This document shows, in pieces, positions 24,851-33,519 of a stretch of DNA of 45,438 nt; the first letter of the stretch is position 1, and each line of letters starts with the position of its first letter. The DNA lies in contig JAPLJS010000043.1 of NCBI GenBank assembly GCA_026388545.1, positions 1 through 45,438 on the forward strand, given 5' to 3'. The stretch is from Deltaproteobacteria bacterium (GTDB lineage: Bacteria > Desulfobacterota > Syntrophia > Syntrophales > UBA2185). Made by a program: the position numbers and the translations under genes. A model generated the notes under the pieces. It made no database searches and had not been told where the DNA came from. It saw nothing but the letters and a program-made list of their open reading frames with translations.

Positions 24851-26755
24851 ATGGAAAAAACATATTATATTACGACGCCGATATACTATGTCAACGCCTC
24901 ACCCCATATAGGCCATTCCTACACCACTATTGTTGCCGATGTCCTGGCAAGGTATCACCGCTTATCCGGATACAGGACGTTTTTTCTGACCGGTACGGAT
25001 GAACATGGCGACAAGATCGCTGAGGCTGCCCAGAAATCCGACACAACACCGAAAGAGTATGCAGATAGAATCAGTGCCCAATTCAGGAATCTATGGCCGG
25101 AACTCGCTATCACCAATGATTATTTTATCAGGACCACCGATGCCAATCATGTCGAGACGGTCAGACTGATCCTGAAGAAGGTCTACGATGCCGGCGATAT
25201 CTACTTCGGAAAATACGAGGGATACTATTGTGTCGGCTGCGAGCGATTCTACATGGAAAAAGAACTGGTGGGGGGGCTCTGCCCGGATCATCAAGCAGCG
25301 CCGGAGTACCGGGAAGAGAGCAATTACTTTTTCAGAATGAGCAAATATCAGGATTGGCTGATAGAATATATCAATAATCATCCTGATTTTATCAGGCCGG
25401 AGCGTTATAAAAACGAAGTCCTTGCCTTCCTGAGAGAGCCTTTAGAAGATTTATGTATATCGAGGCCGAAGAGCAGGTTGAACTGGGGGATTACACTCCC
25501 CTTCGATGAAGACTACGTAACCTATGTATGGTTTGACGCCCTTATCAATTATATAACAGGACCGGGTTATCCGGACGGTGTAAATTTCGGGATATTCTGG
25601 CCCCATGCCGAGCACCTTATCGCTAAGGATATTCTCAAACCGCATGGAATTTACTGGCCCACGATGCTGAAGGCGGCCGGCATTGAACCGTACCGGCATT
25701 TGAACGTCCATGGCTACTGGATTGTTGACCATAGTAAAATGTCTAAAAGCCTCGGTAATGTTGTCAAGCCATTAGAATTAAAGGATAAATATGGAATTGA
25801 CCCCTTCCGGTATTTTCTCCTGAGGGAAATGGTTTTCGGCCTCGATTCCAACTTCAGTGAAGAGAGTTTCGTCCGGAGGATAAACTCGGATCTGGCGAAT
25901 GATCTTGGTAATCTGGTAAGCAGGACCATGACCATGGCTATGAAATACTGTGCAGGTAAGGCGCCTGAAGCCCATACGCCATCCGACGAAGACCGGCTGC
26001 TCATGGAAGCAGCGGGGAGAACTGTTGCTGAGGTGAAGGTATGCTTTCAGGAACTCGCCCTCCATAAGGCCCTGATTGCCATATGGGAGTTTATCAATGT
26101 GGCAAATAAGTATATTGTGGCGCAGGAGCCCTGGAAGCTTGCGCAAGACGCCGTAAAGAAGACCCGGCTGGAGACGGTTATCTATAACCTCTTGGAATCA
26201 CTTCGTATAATTGCAGTCCTGGTTTCGCCATTCATGCCGGGCTCGGCACAGAAGATTGTGGATCAACTGGGTATCACGAGTGCAGATTCGAAGGATTTTG
26301 ATAGTATCCGCCGCTGGGGGGGGCTTACTCCCGGGAATAATCTGAATAGGGCCGATGCACTCTTCCCGAGGGTTAACAATGAAAAAGAAAAGGAAAAACC
26401 GGAAGTGGAAAGTACTAAAGTCCAACCGATAAAGCCGTTCATCGATTATGGAGATTTCGATAAGGTAGACCTTCGCGTTGCAAGGATCATCGAGGCGGAG
26501 GCCGTTCCCAAATCAAGCAAGCTCCTGAAGCTGAAGATCGATATGGGTGAAGAAAGGACTCTCGTAGCGGGTATCGCGAAGGATTACAAACCTGAGGAAC
26601 TCATCGGCAAAAAGATCGTCGTTGTGGCAAACCTGAAACCGACGAAGTTAATGGGTGTAGAATCCCAGGGGATGCTCCTGGCGGCTGAAACGGATGATGG
26701 CCTGACACTCCTGTCTTTCGATAAAGATCCTAAAATTGGTGTGAGTATCCGGTAA
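24851..26755 (+). CDS. metG: Methionyl-tRNA synthetase with C-terminal tRNA-binding domain
   Basis: A 634-residue class I aaRS. HIGH motif is HIGH (residues 19-22), KMSKS at about 297-301 (DHSKMSKSLGNVV); a metal-binding knuckle CVGCERFY ... CPDHQ is in the CP domain. The C-terminal 100 residues form an EMAP-II-like OB domain (DKVDLRVARIIEAEAVPKSS), responsible for tRNA binding and dimerisation. It charges tRNA-Met. Follows ricT (55 bases). Confidence 0.97.
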   Translation: MEKTYYITTPIYYVNASPHIGHSYTTIVADVLARYHRLSGYRTFFLTGTDEHGDKIAEAAQKSDTTPKEYADRISAQFRNLWPELAITNDYFIRTTDANHVETVRLILKKVYDAGDIYFGKYEGYYCVGCERFYMEKELVGGLCPDHQAAPEYREESNYFFRMSKYQDWLIEYINNHPDFIRPERYKNEVLAFLREPLEDLCISRPKSRLNWGITLPFDEDYVTYVWFDALINYITGPGYPDGVNFGIFWPHAEHLIAKDILKPHGIYWPTMLKAAGIEPYRHLNVHGYWIVDHSKMSKSLGNVVKPLELKDKYGIDPFRYFLLREMVFGLDSNFSEESFVRRINSDLANDLGNLVSRTMTMAMKYCAGKAPEAHTPSDEDRLLMEAAGRTVAEVKVCFQELALHKALIAIWEFINVANKYIVAQEPWKLAQDAVKKTRLETVIYNLLESLRIIAVLVSPFMPGSAQKIVDQLGITSADSKDFDSIRRWGGLTPGNNLNRADALFPRVNNEKEKEKPEVESTKVQPIKPFIDYGDFDKVDLRVARIIEAEAVPKSSKLLKLKIDMGEERTLVAGIAKDYKPEELIGKKIVVVANLKPTKLMGVESQGMLLAAETDDGLTLLSFDKDPKIGVSIR

Positions 26756-26895
26756 ATCTGTTTTGAATAACTAAATAAAATAAATGTGCATTCACCCCTG
26801 ACAATGCCTCTTTTTGTAAAGGGACAGGAGGAGATAAATTTTTTTCGAAGGAATGACACAGTAAACTTTATGTAAAGAAGGTACATAGTGAAGCT

Positions 26896-27807
26896 ATGAG
26901 ACCTGAAGGATATATGAACTGCATGACTACAACAACAACGAATGAAAAACCTCATCCGGAAGATATTGCCGGTGGACAGGCAATTATAGAAGGCGTCATG
27001 ATGCGTTACGGAAATAAAATCGCAGCCGCCGTCAGAAAGCCGGACAAGGAGATAGCCTTTCAAGAACAGTATTATGTTCCACTCACCAAAAGGTATAAAT
27101 TCCTGGGATTGGCGTTTGTCCGCGGATCGGTCACTTTGTTTGAAATGATGATCATTGGGATGAAATGCCTTTTATTTTCCGCTGAGTTGGCCTTAACAGA
27201 AGATGAAAAGAAGCCGCAAAAATGGGAAATGACCGTTTCGGTAATGATCAGTTTCGGAGCGGCGTTATTCTTTTTCATCGTCGTGCCCGCCTACTGCTTT
27301 TCATTATTAAAAAGTGCGGTGTCCAACACACTGCTTTTGAACATTATGGAAGGTTTTATCCGCCTGGGACTTTTCCTGTGTTTTTTAGGCGCCACCCTGT
27401 TAATGGAGGATATGAGGCGTGTATTCATGTATCACGGGGCGGAACATAAAACGGTATTCGCCTGGGAAAACGGTCAGGAATTGACCGTCGAAAATATTAA
27501 AAAATACTCTACCCGGCATCCGCGCTGCGGGACAAGTTTTGTCCTGGTAGTCATGGTCACCGCGATCTTAGTGTTTTCACTGCTTGGAAGGCCTGATTTT
27601 GTGCATAGAATTTTTTATAAACTTATGCTCCTTCCTGTTATTGCCGGGATATCCTATGAGGTTATCCGGTTTACCGGAAAATACAGGAACTTAAAATGGG
27701 TACAAATCGTGAGTTGGCCGGGATTACTATTGCAGAAAATTACCACTAAGGAACCAACAGACGATCAGATTGAAGTAGCAATTGCAGCAATGAAAAAAGT
27801 TATTTAG
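26896..27807 (+). CDS. DUF1385 integral membrane protein
   Basis: A 303-residue multi-pass membrane protein. Diagnostic blocks are GGQAIIEGVMMRYGNKIAAA and YHGAEHKTVFAWENG, followed by TRHPRCGTSFVLVVM. About five hydrophobic segments. DUF1385 proteins often sit next to prfA/rpmE; here the neighbours are metG and a small exported protein, so context gives no function. The start is uncertain: Met1, Met7 and Met10 are candidates without a convincing ribosome site. Confidence 0.87.
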   Translation: MRPEGYMNCMTTTTTNEKPHPEDIAGGQAIIEGVMMRYGNKIAAAVRKPDKEIAFQEQYYVPLTKRYKFLGLAFVRGSVTLFEMMIIGMKCLLFSAELALTEDEKKPQKWEMTVSVMISFGAALFFFIVVPAYCFSLLKSAVSNTLLLNIMEGFIRLGLFLCFLGATLLMEDMRRVFMYHGAEHKTVFAWENGQELTVENIKKYSTRHPRCGTSFVLVVMVTAILVFSLLGRPDFVHRIFYKLMLLPVIAGISYEVIRFTGKYRNLKWVQIVSWPGLLLQKITTKEPTDDQIEVAIAAMKKVI

Positions 27808-27816
27808 GTGTTGAAT

Positions 27817-28323
27817 ATGAAAATGAAAAAGTTACTAAAAGAACGTTTTTTTCTTCTTGTGTTTTCAGTACTGTCCTTTATAGCTATATCGAGCCTTATA
27901 GACCATCCCCTGCATGCAGGCATCTGGGATGATGTTAAAGAACACGTTCTTTTGAAAAACCTAACCGGCCGGGGACAGTTCATAGCATATCAGCGCACTG
28001 TTGATAAGAAAGTTCCGGACTTTCCCATAGAGGTTATCAGCGATGGCTATAAAATGGTCCGTGTCTATCAGACTCTAATGGACAGCTATGTAGTGGAATG
28101 GGCATGGAGGGTGACTCTGAAAAACAGGACAATGAATGAAGTGATTTTATCTTTTGATTACAAGCTTTTGGACAAAGATTCGTTTTTGGTGGTATCCAGT
28201 CGTGAGCAGTCTAAGAAAATCGCTCCTGGGGAAACGTTAACATTAGAGAAAACAGATACTCTGCCTTACGAGAGCGCTAAGCGGGTAACTGCCAGTACGT
28301 TTTATATTCAACTTCAGAAATAA
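27817..28323 (+). CDS. Small exported hypothetical protein
   Basis: A 168-residue protein with an N-terminal hydrophobic signal (FFLLVFSVLSFIAISSLI, cleavage near HAGIWDD). The mature part is a beta-rich domain: YVVEWAWRVTLKNRTMNEVI, then LSFDYKLLDKDSFLV and GETLTLEKT, like a FxLYD/immunoglobulin-like fold. No named family is recognised. It sits 9 bases after DUF1385; the AGGTG just upstream fits an ATG at 27817. Probably periplasmic. Confidence 0.65.
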   Translation: MKMKKLLKERFFLLVFSVLSFIAISSLIDHPLHAGIWDDVKEHVLLKNLTGRGQFIAYQRTVDKKVPDFPIEVISDGYKMVRVYQTLMDSYVVEWAWRVTLKNRTMNEVILSFDYKLLDKDSFLVVSSREQSKKIAPGETLTLEKTDTLPYESAKRVTASTFYIQLQK

Positions 28324-28375
28324 ACATTCAAGTTTAGTTATTTTTTAGATTACATATCGTAATCAAGGGGTATTT

Positions 28376-28729
28376 ATGGATCAAGAGAGAAGAAGACGTT
28401 TGCGTGTGCCCATGCATATTGATGTTAGCGTTTTACTCCAGGGGGACGTGATACAGTTACAGACTCTCAACGTCAGCCTTACGGGGATTCTCTGTACCTC
28501 CTCCAATCCCCGGTTTCAAAAGGATGACCTTTGTACAGTAATCATTACTTTGAATAAGGAATTCCAAATTTCGATTGATTCTAAAATCTTGAGAGTAGAA
28601 CAAAAGGAAACGGCCATCAGTTTTATTTCCACGGATGATGAAAGTTTTGTTCACTTAAAGAGGATGCTGCAATACAATATTGGGGATGCAGAACGCATTG
28701 ATGAAGAACTGAGACATCCTGCTTTTTGA
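28376..28729 (+). CDS. PilZ-domain c-di-GMP-binding protein
   Basis: A 117-residue single PilZ domain: RRRRLRVPM supplies the RxxxR motif near the N-terminus and NVSLTGILC supplies (D/N)xSxxG. Both motifs are required for c-di-GMP binding. The stand-alone form acts as an adaptor that changes activity of a partner, often in pilus, flagella or polysaccharide systems. PilT genes lie elsewhere in the window; direct linkage is not shown. Confidence 0.88.
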   Translation: MDQERRRRLRVPMHIDVSVLLQGDVIQLQTLNVSLTGILCTSSNPRFQKDDLCTVIITLNKEFQISIDSKILRVEQKETAISFISTDDESFVHLKRMLQYNIGDAERIDEELRHPAF

Positions 28730-28901
28730 CTAAGCTGTATGGCAGTGTATCAATGAAAAAAGCCGAAGATGTAACCGGAGATTGTGAGAATGGAATCCGA
28801 TAAAATGTGTTGATATTCCGGTGAAATCTTTTTATACTACAAGAGATATTATTTTTGGTTAGCAGCAACGCATATTCAAAATGCAGATTGGATAGGTGAG
28901 T

Positions 28902-29126
28902 ATGTCTGAAGATGTGAAAATAAGGAAAGCAAATATCCGCCTGACGGATGGGTCTCACATCAAGGGTCAGGTTAATATCAAAAATCATGACAGGCTATCT
29001 GACTTGCTCAATGCGGGTGAAGATCCTTTTATCGTAGTATTTAATGCTACAATCCCCGGCGGTCTCTCAGGAAAGGTAGTTTTCGTCAGCAAAGGCCAGA
29101 TTTTGTGGATTTGCCCCGACGAGTAA
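28902..29126 (+). CDS. Small conserved hypothetical (DUF6812-like) protein
   Basis: A 74-residue protein (MSEDVKIRKANIRLTDGSHI, then KGQVNIKNHDRLSDLLNAGE) that looks like a short beta-barrel/Sm-like unit found in Desulfobacterota. AGGTGA lies about 5 bases before the ATG at 28902. Function unknown; a GTG two codons upstream is possible. Family assignment is tentative. Confidence 0.55.
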   Translation: MSEDVKIRKANIRLTDGSHIKGQVNIKNHDRLSDLLNAGEDPFIVVFNATIPGGLSGKVVFVSKGQILWICPDE

Positions 29127-29329
29127 ACGTATATAACGAATACGCTTACTTCTTCCTCTTCAAATCACAGCATTCATAGAAATACATTCGCTCCGGCAAA
29201 GTGAATAGTGTAGTTCATGTCTTTTGAAGGATGTACGAACAACCTTTTAATGGCAATAGTGTGTGATTTTGACAAGGCAGTTTCTCATGACTTCCGATAA
29301 TAAAAAATCCACCGTCAAAAGATACAGGC

Positions 29330-29358
29330 TTGACAAGAAACGCTCATTTCTCCATAAT
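29330..29358 (+). promoter_or_regulatory. Sigma70-type promoter for the LUD gene
   Basis: TTGACA (29330-29335), 17-base spacer, CATAAT (29353-29358), 41 bases before the LUD start. The rest of the 273-base gap 29127-29399 shows nothing else I can support. Confidence 0.6.
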
Positions 29359-29399
29359 GCCGCAATAGTGAATTATTTAATCAAAGCAGGAGGTGGAGC

Positions 29400-30053
29400 A
29401 TGGGTAACGTGGTTGACAGCTTCTGGAAGATTAAGCTCGATGATATCAAAAAATCATTGGAGGCAAATAACTTCGAGGTATTTGTGGTAGAAAATACCGC
29501 TGAAGCAAAAAAGATTGTTCTCGAAGAAATTATTCCCAAGACCGGCGCCAAGAGTGTTTCCTGGGGCGGTTCCATGACGTTTATCGCTACAGGGCTTTAT
29601 GAGGCGCTCAAGAACGATAAGAAAATGAAGGTGCTTGATACCTTTGATAAAACCATCCCGCGCGAAGAGAACTGGGAACGCAGGAAACAGTCGCTCCTGG
29701 TGGACCTGTTCATCACAGGAACAAATGCGGTGACTGAATCGGGAATGTTGGTGAACCTTGATATGATAGGCAATCGCATTGGAGGCATTTCTTTCGGACC
29801 AAAAGATGTGATCATTCTGGTTGGGAGAAATAAGATCGTAGCGGATTTAGAAGACGCAATGATGCGTATCAAAAACTTTGCGGCGCCGGCAAACGCCATA
29901 CGATTGGCGCTGAAAACACCCTGTGCTAAAACCTCTTATTGCGAGGAATGCAAAAGTAAGGATCGCATCTGCAACAATTGGGCGATTACGGAAAAGTCCT
30001 TTCCGAAAGGCAGGATAAAAGTCGTTTTGATAAACGAGAATTTAGGATTATAA
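29400..30053 (+). CDS. LUD-domain protein (LutC/YkgG-like)
   Basis: A 217-residue protein of the LUD (lactate utilisation) family: SVSWGGSMTFIATGLYEALK, then VTESGMLVNLDMIGNRIGGI and FGPKDVIILVGRNKI. The C-terminal region carries a Cys-rich stretch (CAKTSYCEECKSKDRICNNW), which could bind a metal. LUD proteins occur as LutB/LutC subunits of lactate oxidation; this stand-alone form is common in Desulfobacterota. AGGAGGTGG lies close before the ATG. The polyprenyl synthase gene follows 22 bases later. Confidence 0.88.
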   Translation: MGNVVDSFWKIKLDDIKKSLEANNFEVFVVENTAEAKKIVLEEIIPKTGAKSVSWGGSMTFIATGLYEALKNDKKMKVLDTFDKTIPREENWERRKQSLLVDLFITGTNAVTESGMLVNLDMIGNRIGGISFGPKDVIILVGRNKIVADLEDAMMRIKNFAAPANAIRLALKTPCAKTSYCEECKSKDRICNNWAITEKSFPKGRIKVVLINENLGL

Positions 30054-30075
30054 ACGAAAAGGGGACCGGACGCTT

Positions 30076-31050
30076 ATGCAGATACAGGATGTCTTCCGCT
30101 ATTACGGGGATGACTTAAAACGCGTCGAAGAACACATGGAGATGTATCTTCGCTCCGAGGTGCATCTTATACCTGAAATCATCCAGCATCTCATAGGCAG
30201 CGGCGGGAAAAGGTTCAGGCCCCTCCTGCTGCTGGCCGCATCCTCTCTCTGTGGTTACAGGGGAGAAAAAAGATACCCCTTATCCGCCGTGATTGAATTC
30301 ATCCATACAGCCACGCTGCTGCATGATGATGTAATCGATGCAGCAACAACGCGGAGGGGTAAAATTTCGGCGAATAATGTATGGGGGAATGCCGCCAGCG
30401 TACTTGTGGGTGATTTCCTCTATTCCAAATCCTTTAAACTGATGACGGAGCATGGCAACCTTGCCGTCATCAAACTCCTCTCAACAACGACAAACACCAT
30501 GTCGGAAGGGGAAGTTTTTCAGCTTGTAAAGTGCGGCGACATCAATATAAACGAAAAAGAATACCTTACCATTATCGAGAAAAAAACGGCAATCCTCATC
30601 TCTGCAGCCTGTGCGGTGGGCGGGATTCTCGGCAGCGCATCAGATACTCAGATTGAGGCCCTGACCCGGTTCGGTATGCGCCTCGGCTCTGCCTTTCAGA
30701 TAACCGATGACACCCTCGATTATGTTGCAAAGGAAGAAGAATTTGGAAAGGCCATCGGTAAGGATATTGAAGAAGGTAAAATAACCCTTCCCCTTATCCG
30801 TACCATGAAAAAATGTACACCCGAAGAGAAAAACATAATCAGAAGAGCTGTTGAGAATAAAGAAAAGGATGGACAGGTCATCTCAGATATTCTTTCTCTG
30901 ATTCACCGTTATGACGGCATCAACTATTCCCTCAACAAGGCGAAGACATATATTGACGAGGGGAAGGAATTTCTTGAATCTTTTGAAGATTCTGAACCCA
31001 AAGCATCACTGCTTGCAATATCAGACTACATTATTGAAAGAAGGTTATAA
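30076..31050 (+). CDS. Long-chain polyprenyl (octaprenyl-type) diphosphate synthase
   Basis: A 324-residue trans-prenyl synthase. The first Asp-rich motif is LLHDDVIDAATTRRG (DDxxD with no insertion, as in long-chain synthases) and the second is ITDDTLDYV. GGKRFRPLLLLAASSLCG is the IPP-binding region. It probably makes C35-C45 side chains for menaquinone, complementing the short-chain ispA at 15336. Chain length cannot be set from sequence by eye. The C-terminus ends IIERRL. Confidence 0.9.
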   Translation: MQIQDVFRYYGDDLKRVEEHMEMYLRSEVHLIPEIIQHLIGSGGKRFRPLLLLAASSLCGYRGEKRYPLSAVIEFIHTATLLHDDVIDAATTRRGKISANNVWGNAASVLVGDFLYSKSFKLMTEHGNLAVIKLLSTTTNTMSEGEVFQLVKCGDININEKEYLTIIEKKTAILISAACAVGGILGSASDTQIEALTRFGMRLGSAFQITDDTLDYVAKEEEFGKAIGKDIEEGKITLPLIRTMKKCTPEEKNIIRRAVENKEKDGQVISDILSLIHRYDGINYSLNKAKTYIDEGKEFLESFEDSEPKASLLAISDYIIERRL

Positions 31051-31063
31051 ACTTCCTCCATTT

Positions 31064-31091
31064 CCCTCTCCCCTGCGGGATAGGGTGAGGG
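31064..31091. repeat. Dispersed CCCTCTCCC-type hairpin between convergent genes
   Basis: CCCTC-T-CCC pairs with GGG-T-GAGGG around a 10-base loop, with one T-T mismatch. Similar C/T-rich hairpin pieces occur at about 32748-32790 and 45301-45319. It lies between the polyprenyl synthase (plus) and NAD(P)HX repair (minus) genes and may help both end. Confidence 0.65.
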
Positions 31092-31123
31092 GCTTAAACA
31101 AACGACCAGTGACCATTGTCTTC

Positions 31124-32698
31124 TTACACTACACAAGGTCCCTCGTATATTTCCCTAAAAGCATCAGGAGGGCCTTCTCTATCGTACTTCATGGCAAGGG
31201 GGAGATAATCAAGAATATCCTGGGCTGTTATACCGTCTTCACCTTTGTCTGCCGCCGCCAGGTCGCCTGAAAATCCGTGGATAAAGACACCTTTTCTCAC
31301 CGCATCCTCCAGTGAAAGGCCAAGCCCGAACATGGCCGCAATGGTTCCCGTCAGTACGTCGCCTGAACCTGCGGTTGCCATTCCCGGATTCCCGCTGAGA
31401 TTGATAAACACGTTCTCATCGGGGTAGCCAATCAATGAATGGGCTCCTTTAAGGACAATAACGGCATGCAGCGACATGGCTGTAAGCTGCAGGATATCTA
31501 TTTTTTGCTTGTTGATCTCGCCGGTACTTTTCTTCGCGATTCGGGCCATCTCACCCAGATGGGGAGTGAGGATGGTTTCCCCCTTCCTTTCCCTGATCAT
31601 CTCCAGTTCATTCGCAATAGCCGTAATTCCGTCTCCATCGATGAGGATGGGCTTTTTGATAGCCCTCACGAGTTCCCTGACCAGTTGCTGCGTTTCAGCA
31701 TCCAGAGACAGACCCGGTCCGATGACGACCATATCCATTTTTTCCGAGAGTTCAACCAGGCTGTCTCTATTTTCCAGTGCGAGGCTCCCTGTTTTTGTTT
31801 CTTTCTGAGGGACAAAGACAATCTCGCTTCCCTTCGTGGCAATGAACGGTGTTATCGATACAGGTGCGGCAAGACGGGCATAGCCGCCACCGGCCTTTAA
31901 AAACGATAAGGCGGAAAAATACGGCGCACCAAAGTAAGATGCGGCGCCGGCGATAAAGAGCACCTCTCCCATGCCTCCTTTATAGACGTCTTTCTCCCGG
32001 CGTGGAAGCGGCACATAATCGTTGATCTGTATCTTGATGGCATCGCCGTTATGGAGGGAAGGCGGAAAAGAAATATGAGTAACGTAGAGTTTTCCGCCAA
32101 GATCATATCCGGGATAAAGCATGTTTCCGATCTTGGGTAGACCGAAAGTGACCGTATAATCGGCCTTTACCGCCACCCCCATGATCTCTCCCGTGTCGCC
32201 GTGAACGCCGGAGGGGATATCAAGACTGAGAACTACTTTGCCGCTCTCATTAATCAACTGAATCACCTCTTTATAGAGGCCCACCGCCTCCCGATCGAAA
32301 CCTGTGCCAAAAAGCGCATCCACAATACTGTGACAGTGGAGGACATCCTTCATTGCCTCTTCGGTAGATTTGATTATCCTGACTTCAATGGGAAGTTTCG
32401 AAATAATGTTCCAGTTGGTCCTGGCTGCCCCCTTATACTTCTCCGGATCTCCTGTGATGAATACCTTGACCAGTCCGCCATTGCTGTGAATCTTCCGCGC
32501 GACGACAAGGCCGTCACCACCGTTGTTGCCGACACCGCAGAAAACAATGAATTTCTTGTTTCTTATGCCGATCTCCTGCTCCAGGACAAACGCCGATGCC
32601 AACCCTGCATTCTCCATGAGAATCTCTTCCGGTATATCAAGCTTTTCGACTGCAAACCGGTCCATGTACCTCATATTACCGACTCTGCTGACTTTCAT
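31124..32698 (-). CDS. nnr: Bifunctional NAD(P)H-hydrate epimerase / ADP-dependent dehydratase
   Basis: A 524-residue fusion. N-terminal YjeF_N epimerase domain (residues 1-215: ENAGLASAFVLEQEI, CGVGNNGGDGLVVARKI, VDALFGTGF), then a ribokinase-like dehydratase (residues 220-505: GEVLFIAGAASYFGAPYFSA, TPHLGEMARIAK, NPGMATAGSGDVLTGTIAAM). Repairs hydrated NADH/NADPH (R- and S-NADHX). The ATG at 32698 has GAGG upstream. Confidence 0.95.
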   Translation of the reverse strand: MKVSRVGNMRYMDRFAVEKLDIPEEILMENAGLASAFVLEQEIGIRNKKFIVFCGVGNNGGDGLVVARKIHSNGGLVKVFITGDPEKYKGAARTNWNIISKLPIEVRIIKSTEEAMKDVLHCHSIVDALFGTGFDREAVGLYKEVIQLINESGKVVLSLDIPSGVHGDTGEIMGVAVKADYTVTFGLPKIGNMLYPGYDLGGKLYVTHISFPPSLHNGDAIKIQINDYVPLPRREKDVYKGGMGEVLFIAGAASYFGAPYFSALSFLKAGGGYARLAAPVSITPFIATKGSEIVFVPQKETKTGSLALENRDSLVELSEKMDMVVIGPGLSLDAETQQLVRELVRAIKKPILIDGDGITAIANELEMIRERKGETILTPHLGEMARIAKKSTGEINKQKIDILQLTAMSLHAVIVLKGAHSLIGYPDENVFINLSGNPGMATAGSGDVLTGTIAAMFGLGLSLEDAVRKGVFIHGFSGDLAAADKGEDGITAQDILDYLPLAMKYDREGPPDAFREIYEGPCVV

Positions 32699-33131
32699 TT
32701 CTCAAACCTCTTTAATCAATGTTACCGGTTTAAGTCCCGCCCCCTAATCCTCTCCCGCTAATTTCTCTTCCTTGATGGGAGGGGCTTGAGGAAGGGTGAC
32801 CATTTTCCCTAAAGTCAATGATAGTGCCTCTTTTGCAAGCACGCTGTACTGGAGTGATGATATAATGCATTTACGATTGATTATCAAGGATGATCTTGCA
32901 GGAATTGGATACTGAGAAAAAATCGGAAACCAAGCTCCCAGGACTATCTTGTCACTCTGGCCTAGCGCCGCAAACTCCCCAAACCAAAACTCCTTGACAT
33001 CATTTGCCATTCGCATCATAATCCCTCCAAATTGGTAGACAGTTCCATCAGAATTCATGTTTGAAATTACCCGGAGGTAGTAGGGATATCACAATTTGTT
33101 ATCTCCAAAGAAGAATAGAATATCAATTTAT
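32699..33131. other. Intergenic region without a supported gene
   Basis: It holds degenerate C/T-rich repeat pieces (about 32738-32790, core CCTTGATGGGAG, shared with 45304-45317). A minus-strand open frame (32744-33058) has no recognisable domain and runs through the repeat. The right part is the A/T-rich upstream region of the HigBA-type module. Confidence 0.4.
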
Positions 33132-33150
33132 ATTAACACATCATGTTAAT
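33132..33150 (+). promoter_or_regulatory. Operator-like palindrome upstream of HigB
   Basis: ATTAACA and TGTTAAT (7-base arms, 5-base gap) lie 22 bases before the HigB ATG, suggesting binding of the HTH of HigA. Confidence 0.5.
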
Positions 33151-33172
33151 TATTACTTGACTTAGCGATGCC

Positions 33173-33508
33173 ATGGATATATACTTCAGGACAAAGAAGC
33201 TGCAAAAAATCTGCTCTGAGGAAAAGGAAATGCAGAAACAGCTGGGAATGAAATGCGCAGAGAAACTCAAACAACGGATGATGGAATTAAAAGCAGCAGA
33301 TGCATTATCCGACATTTCACACCTTCCCCCTTCACGTTGTCATGAGCTGTCCGGAAAAAGAGCCCGTCAGTTTTCTGTTGATATTGAACAGCCTTATCGG
33401 CTGCTATTTGTTCCAACAAATAACCCCATACCGCGCCTCAAAGACGGAGGAATTGACAAGCAACGGGTCACTGAAATTGAAATCATTGAAATTACGGATA
33501 CACACTGA
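33173..33508 (+). CDS. HigB/RelE-type toxin
   Basis: A 111-residue RelE-superfamily toxin: MDIYFRTKKLQKICSEEKEM (edge strand and helices), then HELSGKRARQFSVDIEQPYR and a C-terminal VTEIEIIEITDTH. This is the typical pattern of HigB, in which the toxin gene comes first and the HTH antitoxin second. It would cleave mRNA at the ribosome. The antitoxin follows 11 bases later. No strong ribosome site is visible. Confidence 0.85.
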   Translation: MDIYFRTKKLQKICSEEKEMQKQLGMKCAEKLKQRMMELKAADALSDISHLPPSRCHELSGKRARQFSVDIEQPYRLLFVPTNNPIPRLKDGGIDKQRVTEIEIIEITDTH

Positions 33509-33519
33509 AAGATTAAAAT

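Noticed and set aside
32744-33058. Minus-strand open frame of 104 codons
   Set aside because: It contains a dispersed C/T-rich repeat, has no domain I recognise and lacks a ribosome site.
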